Positions 46,501 to 59,446 of a DNA stretch of 64,000 nt are shown piece after piece; the stretch's first letter is position 1, and each line of letters opens with the position of its first letter. The notes beneath the pieces were generated by a model. It ran no database searches, was not told where the DNA came from, and worked only from the letters and a program-made list of their open reading frames with translations. This stretch comes from Tubulanus polymorphus (Eukaryota > Nemertea > Palaeonemertea > Tubulaniformes > Tubulanidae). Location: contig NC_134025.1 of assembly GCF_964204645.1 (NCBI RefSeq), positions 8,189,001 to 8,253,000 on the forward strand. The letters are read 5' to 3'. Position numbers and translations under genes: made by a program.

Positions 46501-49500
46501 TTCGAAATGATTTTTCCAAAATCATTATCTTTGGGAATGTAAAGAAAGATTGTTCTTACCTTTTCTTTAATGCCTTCTTGCTGTGGTTGGGCCATCACGA
46601 CTTTCGTCCGAGAATCAAATAATATATCAGTTTTCCCTACAATGATAGCAAACAATCGATCAGTCACTCAGTATGTCCTATCCCAATAAGATATGACATT
46701 CTCAAGGCAGCATTCTGTAGTATATTCATGCATGACATTTCAAATAATTCAGAACTCTTAAAGGGACGTTAGTATACAGTCAAATGAGGGAACGCCCATT
46801 TTGTAGATGATACTAGTTTGTCACCTAACAATCCTGATTAAATTTCTTCAACAGTTATACGTTATCAGTATTGAAACCCAGCCTATGGAAAGTTGTATAA
46901 CTGAATTTTGCTGAATTGACAGTGCTGCCTTATTACATGGAAAATGAAAGCAATTGTTCCTTTGATCTTGTGAGCCTATATTGGCTATAACTATAGCGCT
47001 TATTTAATCATTAATATCAGAAAGTCTAAATTGAACTTTGGTTTTTGTACTCGCCATTCAAGTCAGTTCAAGTGCATGTCACATTAAAATCTCTTTGCGA
47101 AATGAGCAGTAATATTTGAAAGAGCAATCAGAGAAGTATTTTAAGAGCTGTTACACCATAAATAGCACCAAGATGTGCGTCGTTGTCCGGAAATATTATT
47201 GACGGGCAAATAACGACGCAAAATGTGACATTGATTCCTCCTGACCTCATTAACATTTTCAAAGTAATTGTTAATAACATTCATATAGAACCTATTCGAT
47301 TTTATCCATTTTTTTCTCCAGAATTTCCTGACCTGTCATAGAACTGTATAGTTAGAATGGGATAATTATGAAAGCGAACTACACATTGAAGTCATTATAT
47401 CCCACTGTTCGACCTGAATGCAAATTGATTGATCCGAAAATTTTAAATATGAACATGGATACATGACAAAGTTCAAAACAAAAACCAAGTACAAATCATC
47501 ACAAGTATAGAAGTAAGTACAAATACAAGTACTCAAAAACCAGAAGAACCGATCTATTGTCATAATCAGGCAGTGCCTGGTGGTGCTAAGATATGCAGGC
47601 CATAATACAAAGGTAAGCATATTTTGAATACATACTTTACCCACTTTGATTAGGCCTAATTACTACTTCACAACGCGATACTGTCCTTAAATTATTTCTA
47701 TCATTTTCTTCGAAGTGATCAAACCATCTACAAGAGATGTATAGGTCAAACTAACAGGAAGCGTAAAAGTTTTTAAAAAAGTGTCCCAGTTTCAAGCAGA
47801 GTACCATAGATACCAATATGTCATTAATCAACTACATGTATATAGTTTTTTCTATTTCTATTCATACATAATGTCAAACCTATCCTACCATGTAGAACAC
47901 ATTTTCAAGATTCTGCAGTCACCAATTTAATCTGGCTTTGACCAAAGACATAAATTGTAACTTACTCCCCACAAAGAACTCTTTTGAAATCAGCTAACAA
48001 AAAAGTACTGAAAAGTGACAACACAGTAAGACTTACCCGAAGAAATAAAATCCCACACTAGCAGCAGTTGGATAAATGGAAAGCTACTGCGATCTAAATT
48101 TTTAGGTTAGATGCAACTACATATTACAACATCTGCTATAGGCTGCGATATATTGATCATTGCATTATTGATTATTTGCGGACATTTTCTCTACCAGATG
48201 TTACAGACAAGTCTGAATAGATTGGTTCCATGTTTCCATTACACCGAGTACCCCTAATTTCCAAATATAAGTCCAAGTATATCTACGTTAAGAATTACAA
48301 ACATAGTTATCTTTACTGTTCCAAAGTTCAAAATAGGCCGAATTGCTAAAAATACTGCAAGCCAGCTAACTGAAAATTTCTAGGAATTCACTGATAAAGC
48401 ACTGCGTTCTATGGAATTAATAACCTTTTAATACATCAAGCAGGTTTTTAGCGGTACAGCAAATAGAGTTTTACATAAATAATCATTATCTATAGGGATA
48501 CATATAACCCTATCTATACTTGGTAAATAAATGGAACAACAGAAAGAACAGGTAATGATGACAGTCACTCTTTATTAGAATTAATTGCAAGTGTATAGTG
48601 AACCCTAGATAAGAGCAATATAAGACCCCAGATTAGAACTTATTCAAATGCCATTCTTCAAAATAATCCCTCATAACTAACATTTATAATCGAGAGATAA
48701 TAGCTAAGCTGTTGTAGGCAATAAAATTTAAGTTTTCAGATGGTTTTATCATAAATGCTCATCAATATTGAAGCGCATGTCTGATGAGGTGAAGGTCATA
48801 GACGAGATCAAATTACCATAGGCCCATTCATGTACTTAGCTATTAAATGGTCTTGGTCACATTCAATGAGTATTGTTTTGAAAAGCTGACTCAAAACAAC
48901 ACTTCACCTTCCAGCTCCAGATCAGGATAATAGGAGGGTACTTTCTGGTTGATGATCATTGGTAACTAATGAGAATTTTTCTTTTCTTCCTAGCCTTAAA
49001 CCCGTACACTATTTGGTCTAGTTTCATTGACCATTTCTTCCAGTCCACTTGTTATGTAAAATAAATACAATTTTGGAATTTTCAAAAGATTCATGTTTTT
49101 CATTATTGAAGCGCATGTCTTTGTGGCGTCACTGAGTCTATAGTATCTAACTGTTGTTCATAAAACACAAGGGTGACCTTTAAGATGTCTGGTGTATAGG
49201 GTATATATCCACAAAAACCTCTCACTTCTGCAGCAGCGAATGAGATGAATGAATTAAAGCAGCGGATTTAATACCAACATGTCATTCTTTCAAACCAATT
49301 CTACTTTACCAATTATTCATCCCCATAGGTTAATAGCAAACCAGAAATCAAAGAGAGCATCGTTAGACGATAAAAGATAATTTGGTACGGCTATTTGAAC
49401 CTGGGCCACAACGCCCTAATACTAAGCAAACCACTATTTACAGCCAAGCTTATGTCCAAAGTGAGCTCTTATTAGCGTGCAGTGAGTGTCGAAGGTGCGA

Positions 49501-51543
49501 ACAGAAAATTCCTCAAGTTAATCGTTTTTTCCATACCGTCTTTCTCAAAAAGTGTTGTTTAGGCTATATCCTGGACTGTTGTCACCAAAAATTGTTGGTT
49601 AAAAACCATACGCAAATGATGAACATGGATGGACTCCCGTGGACCACTTGTGGATGATTTTTGACAGTTGATCACAGGGCTCGAATTTCAAATTTTGGTC
49701 CCAAGGACATCTAAGATGATCTTTTTTAAATCTCCAAAGCTATGCTTTTACTTGCAGGTAACCCTCTAGCAATAAACACACTGGGTTAGTTTCACAAAAA
49801 GGTTCTAAGGCCTCCTCTTTAATTCATAGATTGATTCAATAAATCTCAATCAATTTAGGAATTAATCCTTTTTGTGAAACAGGGCCCCAATTTTCAATGG
49901 ACTCAAATAAATTTCCAAGTATAATACAAAATTTTTAGAGCTTCTTCAGACAAGATAATTAATTTTCTCAATGACAATATTTTGCATGATATTCTGTATT
50001 TGTTTCACACTGACTTATGATGCAAAACCTTTGTCGCTTAGTTGCCCTTTTTTATTTCAACTTGACTGATAGAATATATATATATTTTCAAGCTGTTCGC
50101 TTCAACTTTCGCTTCATTTGAGTGGGACAATTAGTAGGCCTAATATTAACATTAGCAAAATACCCATAGAATCCTTGATAGTAATCACCACTATCTGGCA
50201 TGATTGGTTATCGGATGAACCGTATAAGCGTTCATTGCCCGTTTGACACATCGTCGCGTATTGCTTTCCCTTATTTAAGTCGAGAAGATACACATGAGTA
50301 CGCCTGATGATGGCTAATAGTATTTAGCTGATACGTTGCTAAAAAAAATGTATTCTCTTCTATTCAGAATTTTTCATCTTTGACTGAATCATTTTACTGA
50401 ATCAACAACTATAATAGAACTTCTGAACTACCCGATTACCAATTTTACTAATAGTGAAGTATCTACCTTTTTAGATTATTTTTGCACATGTTAAGTATAT
50501 TATGTCTAAAATAGATCACATACTGGTATTACTATATGAATAATATTACTTTTTTAATGTCTCTCATACTGTACACGTTGTTGTATGTATCGTGTCTTTC
50601 CAGCTCAATGAGCGTTGTACTCTTCGGTACGAAATAAACAAACAAATTAGCCTAAAAAAAAATTTAAAAAAAATTGTGGGATTTCTCTCGGTTTCCTCTA
50701 TTTACCGACTTATTTCTACACTGATTTTGTTGGTATACTACCATAATGATATGTATATTTGATCAATCAGTTGCAGATACTGGCACAGGGCAACAATAGT
50801 AATGTATATCACTGAAGTATGTGAGTTCGGTGTGGCATAGGCTTTTAGGTATTACACACTAGGATGACTGTTAGTGACCATTCATCAGCAAGAACTTTAC
50901 TTTGGCACGTTTGAAATACAATATTTCAGAGGCTCAACCTTTACTGCTTAAGATGCTGATTATCGATGGAATGTGGATATATGTGCCACATTGCCGGAAA
51001 TAGCCATTATCTTTCAATGGTGGATTCAAAATCGCTCTAAGCTTCTTATTTCTAAAATTTTCTTGGGGGAGGACCCCAGACCCCCTCAATAAATGCTTCA
51101 TGCCTCTGCCTGCTGGCATGGGTAAATGCTGACAGCTACTGTCAGCTAGTTCAGGTATTTAATTTTAGGTCAAAGGAATACCGCCAATTTTAGAGATTGG
51201 TATTAATTATCATCTCTGACACATGCACCAGCGGCAAAGCCACGTGTTTCAAAAGGAAGAAGCCCACAAACATTAATAACAAGTCACATTGAATTGATTA
51301 TCATAATAATAACAAACAAGTCAACTGTCACTGTGGTCGTGGAGGAGGAGTGGAGAGTGAGAAACGAGTAAAAAACGCGGACTGACGACATTTTAACACA
51401 GCTAATTCATTTGCACCGGATTGATGACATAGCAGGGCCGCGATGAGTGAAAAAAATGCCATGTGGGATATCAAGAATCGCTTAACCATTTGCTAAAAAT
51501 TCATGACTTTTTTACCTGAATTTCCACTTGGTTTTCTCGACAT
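40560..51543 (-). CDS. SPATS2: Spermatogenesis-associated serine-rich protein 2 family
   Basis: Cytoplasmic RNA-associated protein family (SPATS2/SPATS2L) of poorly known function. Fifteen coding exons: 51543-51516, 46636-46560, 45975-45867, 44883-44837, 44657-44534, 44402-44070, 43791-43714, 43634-43505, 43413-43355, 43184-43075, 42195-42093, 41963-41850, 41747-41665, 41516-41219 and 41077-40560, giving 736 aa (human about 545). The first exon reads [10 protein letters not shown], like the human MSRK start. A UBA-like region spans 36-90 ([20 protein letters not shown]), followed by a basic [10 protein letters not shown] patch, the [18 protein letters not shown] coiled-coil signature and long helices. 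The C-terminal 270 residues are Ser/Arg/Pro-rich and low-complexity, which explains the extra length. Donor and acceptor choices in that tail (41219, 41077) are less certain than the core. Confidence 0.88.
46637..51515. other. First intron of SPATS2 (4.9 kb)
   Basis: No further exon was recognised. It contains a MITE at 49789-49880, a repeated word attgaagcgcatgtct near 48765 and 49110, and a small inverted repeat gcgtcgttgtccgg...gacgc near 47170-47225. Confidence 0.5.
49789..49880. mobile_element. Short MITE with gtttcacaaaaagg ends
   Basis: gtttcacaaaaagg at the left is mirrored by cctttttgtgaaac at the right; the interior of about 65 bp also folds partly (gattgattcaat / caatcaatt). Confidence 0.6.
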
Positions 51544-53233
51544 TTTTCAACCGGATGTTTATAGAAATTTGAAAGCGCCGCGTATCGGACTCCGATTAAA
51601 CCTACTTGCCAGGGCAAACATTATGGACTTACTCCGACGCTATATTTGACACCGGAGCGGTGATGCGGCACGTCCAGATGTGTGATAGTGAACTAGCGTG
51701 ATAAGGATCTATGAGGAAAGACTTTAGAAAAATATCAAATACAGATACTTATAAAGTGTCGAGTATCTCGAGAAGATTGAAAGGCAGCCACGATTCCATT
51801 TTCGTCAATACCCCGGACGTGTGGGCCCCGATAACAAATTTGAGCCAAATGCTAGCAGAATTATTGGCTAACAGTATTTCGGTTAAACAACTATCTGAAT
51901 GATATAAAACCTGTACACTTTACTCGAAAAATGGGAGATCGATCCAGTTAATGGCCCCCTTGGCGACGTCGATCTAAATTTCGAGGCCCTGAAAGGATGA
52001 AGAGAGGCCTCGATTACTTACCCAAAACTATACAGCACGCGGCTCGTTGCTGGGTTCGGGTGATTCGTTATTTTCCTAACTTACCCTTCCCGCATTTTCT
52101 TTAATGCCAAATTGCTTACTTGGCAAAAAGCTGTTTACCCGCTGTTTCCCGAAAATCAATATGTATTGTATTTTCGGGGATCAAATGGTGCAGTGTGGTA
52201 TTCGATTGCAGTATAACTATAAGAACATCTGTTAAATAGGACGGAACTGCACATGTATTGTATGAAGTATTGTTCCCCCCAGTCTGTAACAGCTTTTGGA
52301 TCCATCCTAACCCATTCGGAAAAAAAACTCGCACAAATATTCAAACAATATTCAATATTCTGTTCCGTTCATTCCCCGTTCTAAGTTAGACTAGTTGGTC
52401 CATTTATCTATTCTTTTGCCAGAGGATTCATCCTTGTTACCATCGACAGGCTTGAATCTGCACCGGCCGCATACAAAATTCTGACTCGGCTCACCAGAGT
52501 GACACTCTGCCCGAAAGCCGGCACCGCGGCAGCGGCCTGCACTCCTCGATTGCCAAGGTGATTACTTGAGCAAGGGTCTCGCGTGAACGTCTAGCACGGC
52601 GTCAATACCTAGGATTTCACTCAATGCTACTTCAATACTCTTAAGAGTCCAAGAAACGTCGTTACTTTTAATATTTGATAGATAATTTCATTTTGACCTT
52701 TTGAATTTGTAAGTGAGGTTAGTTAAATCTTTTGATCTATTCGAATAGATGGCAGAATTAAACCCTGATTAGAGAATTGTAATCTCCATGTCTGGGAGGG
52801 GTGGCTATTAACTTCGCATCTTCACCTGTCAAGGGATTCGAACCCGCTAAAGCCGTTCCCCGAACTTCGCTCGTGGAAGCGAGTGCGGTTCACAGTTGGC
52901 TGTACAAGCAGTTAGTATTAAGAAATAAGTAAGTTGTACTGGTTGGTTGTACGAAGCAGAGCATTAAGGAATTCGGAATCCCCGGGGTGCCCCCGTGTCG
53001 CCAGAGAAGACCACAAGACTCTACTTCGAGGCTCTAGTAAAAATACATTCTAACATTCAAAGCCCTTTTGATTATGCACCTTTATTGTGCATGTTCTAAA
53101 CAATGAAAATCATCCACAAAATTCAGGAGTGGGCTCAACTCGCGGCGTTTTGAGCACGGGTAATCTGGGACGCTGTCAGGAGCAACCCGATTGTGGATCC
53201 AAATATCAGGTATTTGTAACTTCACAAACAAAC
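51544..53233. other. Spacer between divergent SPATS2 and PGGHG genes
   Basis: Holds both upstream regions. The stretch 52440-53000 is GC-richer than its surroundings. At 52834-52844 there is a minus-strand B-box word (ggttcgaatcc), but no cloverleaf could be drawn, so it may be a tRNA-derived repeat. An open frame of 63 codons at 51711-51902 (+) has no recognisable family. Confidence 0.45.
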
Positions 53234-53257
53234 ATGGCGTCTGTCATAATTCTATAA
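53234..53257 (+). other. Upstream ORF in the likely PGGHG leader exon
   Basis: ATG GCG TCT GTC ATA ATT CTA TAA (7 codons) within the probable 5' UTR exon that ends at 53323 before gtaagt. The context aacATGGCG is also a YY1-type core. It could reduce or tune translation of the main frame, if the transcript starts upstream of it. Confidence 0.4.
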
Positions 53258-53649
53258 ATTTTGTACGAAGATTTGTCATATTTGTACTGATATATGCCCT
53301 GAGATATACAATAACGCTTGTTGGTAAGTAAGTTTAAAAGTGTTGATTCGAAGGATAATTATTTGAAGAATAGTCTTATGCTTATGCTAAGCTGATGCTT
53401 TCACATGTCTGTGAATGGTCGTGATTTCTGTCGATGTAACTCATTTATTCTTAACTTAAAACAACAAACTCGAAACTGTCAGACTGTTGTTTTCATAGTG
53501 TTGACGTTGTGACTTAACTGATACTAGACAAAGGGCTCATTTCTTTTTGGGAATTTGCTGACCAACGCAACATTATTGATCTAATAATAATATTAAGAAA
53601 TAATAATCATTACTCAGAAATGATATCATTTCTGTGATAAGGCTTCGTT

Positions 53650-53770
53650 CACAGGGACCTGACAAAAAAAAAATTTTGACCCCAGTATCCTAGGTACTAT
53701 ATATAAAAAGACTTTTTATATATAGTACCTAGGATACTAGGGTCAAAATTTTTTTTGTCAGGTCCCTGTG
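53650..53770. repeat. 121-bp near-perfect palindrome in the PGGHG 5' UTR intron
   Basis: cacagggacctgac at the left equals the reverse complement of the right end. The arms of about 59 bp share the same tcctaggtactatatataaa core, meeting near 53710 with almost no loop. Arm mismatches are limited to a base or two in the poly-A/T part and ccag/ctag. It lies in the intron 53324-54032. Confidence 0.85.
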
Positions 53771-54038
53771 GCTCCGTTAATCTATAGTTTTTTGGTTAGA
53801 GGGGATGGGATTTTAAGGGATAGGCTAGGACCTAGTATTAGGCTAGATGGCATTCGGTGAGTGTTAAAATATCAAATATAGGCCTAATCTCAATCTGAAA
53901 TGTTTCATCGCCATCTGCAAGATATATCCGCTTCCTTTTTTGTTATCAGTACTTTTGATATATCAATTCTTAAACTAATCCATTTTGATGATACTGACTG
54001 GGCTCTTTTTTCTTTAATGCTTTATTTTCTAGGCAAAG

Positions 54039-57000
54039 ATGAAAACAAGAATATGCAGGATGCATTGTGCAAAATTCATAGTGTTAATTTCTGTCACAGT
54101 GGTCGTCATTCTCTTAGGTTATTGGTTTACCGCTAGACGGACTAAGCAAAAAACCATTGATTTATTCAAAAACCAAAAAGCATTTGATGAAGCGAGGAGG
54201 AAATACATCGAGAAAGATAAATATAATCGCCAGATAATTCGTGTCGACTTGAAAGAACAAGAACGACCAGGAAAGACACACAATGAAAAATTGAATGTGT
54301 TTCATGGAGTTCATGCTAAAATAATCAGCGAGGGGTTGAATCGGCATCCAAGCAAATTACGTAAACCAGAAAAGCCACCAGATCAACATAGTAATCTGAA
54401 GGCAGTACTTGAAGGAAATGAGGTATTAGATAAACCAGATTCCTTAGTCGGTGGAGGGCATTTTTTGTTTCAAAGAGGTAAAAAGTTGCTTCCTCAGAAG
54501 ACCACAAAGAATCCCCTATTTGATAAATTCAATCAAAGGCAAATTGCTTTACAAAAGCAAGTGGAGAAAAATCGTTTGGTGCCGAAGAATGACATTGGAA
54601 GCCAATACAAGGTATTTGATGTTAACGGAAATCCAGTTGTTGGAGCGGACAAACATGGATTGCCTATCATTAGACGGGAAGACAAAGTAAAAGATAAAAT
54701 TTCTCTTGAAGATGATAATATAATAGCGTATAAAGGTGTAGGTAAAAAACCTAAATTGAAATTAGGTGATGGTAGTTTCTATTCTGATAAAAGTCTGCTT
54801 GATCCCGTAATATCTGATTCTAACATGCGAAAACATAGGAAGAATAAGAATGAGAACTACAAAGTAAATGAAAGGTTGAGAAAGCAGAAAAATCAAGACT
54901 CAATTCCTGGTAAAAAAGTTGATGCTAAATTTGGAAAACCTCACCTTCAGAATGAAAATCGGTTTGTCGACAAAAATGGTTATGTTTGGATAAGACAGTC
55001 GAGTCAAGGAAACATGTGGTTCAAAAACAATGATGACTTCATAACAAAAACTATAGAGGAGCTGCATAGAGGTAGTTATGTAGTGGTTAATGGGGGAAAG
55101 GAACTCACTGTTGATGGTGATCGATTGAGCAAGATGAAATATGCTGAATTTGGTGATCCAATCAATTATATCTTCTCATCTACCAGGTTCGTTTATACCT
55201 ACAATATTTGATTACCAATTGATTATTTCAGATCATGTTTACATATGAATCATGGTGATTTATCAAAACATAATATTTTGTTTTCACAGTTTACCAAAAA
55301 ATCCTAGATTTATGCCTAATGTGGGTAATGGACATATCGGAACAGTAGTTGGTGGTAATGCTATCTTTATGAATGGTGTTTATAACGGCCGACTTGGTGA
55401 GAGTCACCGAGCACGTATACCATCCATGTTAGCCATCAATATTACTTACATTCATCCACCAAAACCATATCAGAAATTTTACAGCTTGAACACAGCTCAA
55501 GGTAATTAATTAAATTCAATTCAGCGTTACAGTAGAGACTCATAACGCAGTTCTTATATTCATATATTGTGCTCCTAAGATACAACAAATTAATATAACC
55601 GAGACCTTCTTTTAACACTTTCTAATATAACCGAGACATTCTTTTAACACTTTCTTGGAATATACAATTTGATTTCGAGTACCTGTCATTTAATTTCAGG
55701 CATCTTTACTGAAACTACTCGAGGCTATGATTTTGTTATTGAACAAAGAACCTATGCTCATCGGCATTACACAAAATTGCTTGTTCATGAAATCGACGTA
55801 ATGACGTTGCAACAGCAAGAATTGCGCTTGTCATTGAATGTTCGTGACGGTCATATTAGTCATGATATCACATTTCAGGGCTCAGAACGGCCTTCTTGGC
55901 ACCTTAAACATGCCATGTAAGTTAAAGATTTATCAATCCCATCTATATTTCATCTTACAAAAGATATTTTATGAGATAAAGACCATCTGGTGAGGAGGAG
56001 AAAATTCTGAATTCATGTTTTACATGTTTTTCATTTTTATTAGGTATATGTCTGGTGAAATTCACAACACTGAAATTGAAGGCATGGATAGAACAAAGGT
56101 TCACATAGTCCATGATATTGTTAGTGATGAGATTATCATGTATAAGAATAAGACACGAATGAAATTTGTTTTCCTTGCATCATTAAGTCAAGATGAGGAG
56201 GACTGTATTAGCATGTATCGCCAAGGTAAGTTTATCATTTCTTTCTTTGATGATGATTACTACACTGTAAATAATTTATATATAATATATGTCATATATG
56301 ACAAATTCAATTATACACACTCACTTGCAAATATAGCAAACGTCCTTCATGATGAAAGAAATCTAATTTGATAATCAAGCAACTCGCATTCAAAAAATGG
56401 CAGCTATTGTTGCAGCTGGTACCCCTCCTATGCTTTATCTCACACCATCTGTCTTCATGATTCTTAATATAATTTCATTAAGAATCAATTTGGAGACATC
56501 TGTTGTTGTGGCAATAAATGACTGTACATAATGTATATGACACTTAAAGCATAAGCACTATCTATTTGTCATTGAACAACATGGACCACACAAATCTACT
56601 TAGCAATAGATGTTCTCTAACTGATCATTTATCAATACTGCTAGATGTATATATCCAAAATTAATTAATCTTGCAGTAAGCTTTAAGAATCCTATTTCCA
56701 TATATAGGGACAAATTGACAAATCGAATACCCATGTATGACAGTCATATCTATCAGTTCATCCTTAATTCTAAATGAAAATGAATAAACTAATTTATGGG
56801 AAGAAAATAATCAGTTAAAACTAATAATTTTATCAGTATTTGTTACGAGAATAATCCAGGCTATGAATTGAATATACTTCTGTCATATTCAGGTCAAGAA
56901 TTACTTGCTAACAACGATGTGCTCATGAAGCAGCATGTCTTGGCATGGTTTGATCTCTGGAATACTGGCCGTATCACTCTCGATGGAAATCTGCAATTGA

Positions 57001-59273
57001 GTCAAGGCATTTTTTCCAGTTACTATAACCTGTTGAGTGCTCTGCCTGTCAAAGATGATGAACAATGGCCATATGTTGGTCTTAGCCCAACTGGACTTGC
57101 CTATGGAGACACAGCAAAGGTATAAAATTTACCCGGTCTATGGTTAGTTGAAGATTTATATGATCATCACATTCATTGAACAACGTTTTGAAATGTTTCT
57201 GATTTTAGGACTATTTAGGCCATGTATTCTGGGACCAAGAAATCTGGATGTTTCCTAATATACTTTTGCTGTACCCAGAAATTGCAAAAATACTGTTGAA
57301 AGGGAGACTACGAAGGCATCGTGCTGCTCTGGAGAATGCTAAAATTAATGGGAATCATGGCGCACAATTTCCTTGGGAAAGTGCCTTGACAGGCAAGTCA
57401 ATATTCTTGCTCTTAGCCATTGTGCATTCTCGCTACGAGTTAGTTGGATGTTGATGAAATGTAGCTTCAATAAATTAATGAACATTGTGTATTTTGATTT
57501 ACTTTTAGGTGTTGAAGTCACCCCTGATGCTAAATATGGAAAAGATGAGATACATATCACTGGTGACATATCTTTAGCAATACGCCAATACATCTTTTTC
57601 ACCAGGGATGTACAGTTCCTTACAAATGGTGGAAAATCTTTGGTTGCAGATATTGCCACCTTTTGGATGAAAAGAAGTGTCTATAAACCAGCTACAAAGC
57701 TAAGGGAAATCTTAGGTAAGAAAAGATGGGGGAATTGATATGCTATATTTATATTCCATTTCAGTATCACTGCTGTATATCTTTACGACACGTAACTTTT
57801 GACAATCTCATTACAGCATTTTCCAAACCTTTCCGGATGATTTTTTGTCATGTTTTCTACTTATTTGACTTAGGGTAACTTTGACTGTGGTTTGTATATC
57901 ATATTTCAGATGTTATGCCTCCAGATGAGCATCATAACCATGTTGATAATTCTGCTTACACGAATGTAGTTGCCCAGATCAGTTTGGAGAATCCCTATGC
58001 ACTCACAGTCGCTGCAGGAATCTCTAAACTTAACAATGATTACCATAGAGCCTGGCTCAAGTAAGCAACTGTACTAAAATTAGAATTTTCTCTCAGAGTG
58101 GCTCATATTATTACTACTAACATGTGGTCATCGAATAAACACTATAATCCATGTACACTGTAGATAAATGAAGAAATCCCACACTTCGAATTAAATTATA
58201 CTGATGGAATTTATTATTTTGCAACCACATCTTGTGCGGTTTCGAAATAATAGATTCTATCAGTATAATTTAATTCAAAGTGTGGGATTTCTTCATTCAT
58301 TTTACTAACGTGTGCTCGTGATTTTTTCCTCAGTTATGCAAAACAAATGTATGTACCGTTTGATGAGGAGGAACAATACCACCCTGAGTTTGATGGCTAT
58401 AAAATGAACATGCCCATTAAACAGGCTGATGGTATCTTATTGGGATATCCATTGATGTATAATATGACTCCATCCATACGTCACAATGATCTCACTATCT
58501 ATGAAAAGGTGGGCTTTCTAATAATCGTTATCAAACTAATTTTAAACAATCGTCTTCAAAGGACATATTTTTTGGAATCATGCCGCTGCAATTCATTGTT
58601 TGTTTTAGGTTATTGAAGCATCAGGCCCAGCTATGACCTGGAGTATGTTCGCTATTGGTTGGTTAGAAATAAAGAGTCGAGATAAGGCCTGGCAAGTTTT
58701 CAAAAGGCAATTTATGAACATACATGAACCATTTCAGGTGCGAATGAAACTATTTTCAGCTGCTGAATATTGTGCATTGTTTTCAAGTTCAAGAGTATTG
58801 GTAACAATGTAGAAATGGTACAAATCTGTACCTGCAGAAATGATTGATATTTTTCATATTTTTATATACAGGTTTGGACTGAAACCAGCACAGGGGGAGG
58901 AGCAGCAAACTTCATCACTGGGGCAGGTGGATTTCTGCAGGCAGTCACATTTGGATATGTCGGCCTTCGGATATATGATGATCGCTTGGACTTTGACCCC
59001 GTGTTTCCGCCAAAAGTCAACCAGATGAATGTTACTGGGATCAAATACCTCGGAGCATCTTTTAACTTCATAATAAAACAAAAAACTATTGATATCGTTC
59101 TGAAAAGTTTGCAGCCAAATTCGCCAAAATTCATGGTGAAAGTTTATTCAACTATGGTAGTAAAATATCCGCATATAAACGAAGCAGTAGTTATTGGACG
59201 AGAACGTGCCACACTTATGCCCATAAATGATAGGAAAAGGTATCAACCAAAAACAAAGAATAAATTTCTCTAA
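54039..59273 (+). CDS. PGGHG: Membrane-anchored protein-glucosylgalactosylhydroxylysine glucosidase (GH65)
   Basis: GH65 family; the human enzyme removes glucose from Glc-Gal-hydroxylysine of collagen. Eleven coding exons: 54039-55186, 55290-55501, 55700-55916, 56044-56225, 56893-57119, 57209-57392, 57509-57715, 57910-58060, 58334-58508, 58609-58737 and 58872-59273, giving 1077 aa (human about 737, by recall). Residues 1-382, all from the first coding exon, are extra: a hydrophobic helix 13-31 flanked by Arg/Lys (type II anchor), then a long Lys/Asn/Gln-rich stalk. The GH65 part starts at LPKNPRFMPNVGNGHIGT. The acids matching the three catalytic residues reported for human PGGHG are present: FWDQEIW (D671), PPDEHH (E799) and VWTE (E948). 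The donor after exon 6 is GC (GCAAGT, 57393). Two foldback repeats sit in its introns, and a 5' UTR exon ends near 53323. Poly(A) signal candidate at 60515-60520. Confidence 0.9.
58166..58300. mobile_element. Foldback MITE in PGGHG intron 8
   Basis: gaagaaatcccacacttcga...aattaaattatactgat on the left is mirrored by atcagtataatttaatt...gtgtgggatttcttc on the right. Arms are about 55 bp with a short centre around cacatcttgtgc. Confidence 0.8.
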
Positions 59274-59413
59274 TGACCGAGGAATACTGATATCAATGCG
59301 CTTTCCAGCCAATCGAATTTTAAGTTTCACCACTATGGACTTCCATACTGAAACCCATCACTAGACTTTTACATGTCTCAACTGAATTCATACGATAGAT
59401 TATCAATCGTTGT

Positions 59414-59446
59414 ACCTTGGAGTAATCAGTCTGATCACTCCAAGGT
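59414..59446. repeat. Hairpin accttggagtaatcag...
   Basis: accttggagtaatcag followed after one base by ctgatcactccaaggt, a 16-bp stem with one mismatch. Confidence 0.6.

Noticed and set aside
51711-51902. 63-codon frame upstream of SPATS2
   Set aside because: No homologue recognised and it lies in the upstream promoter side of a divergent pair; likely chance.
52480-52870. Possible structured RNA or tRNA in the GC-rich stretch
   Set aside because: Compared by memory with U1, U2, U4, U5, U6, 7SL and 5S without a match; the minus-strand B box has no cloverleaf around it.
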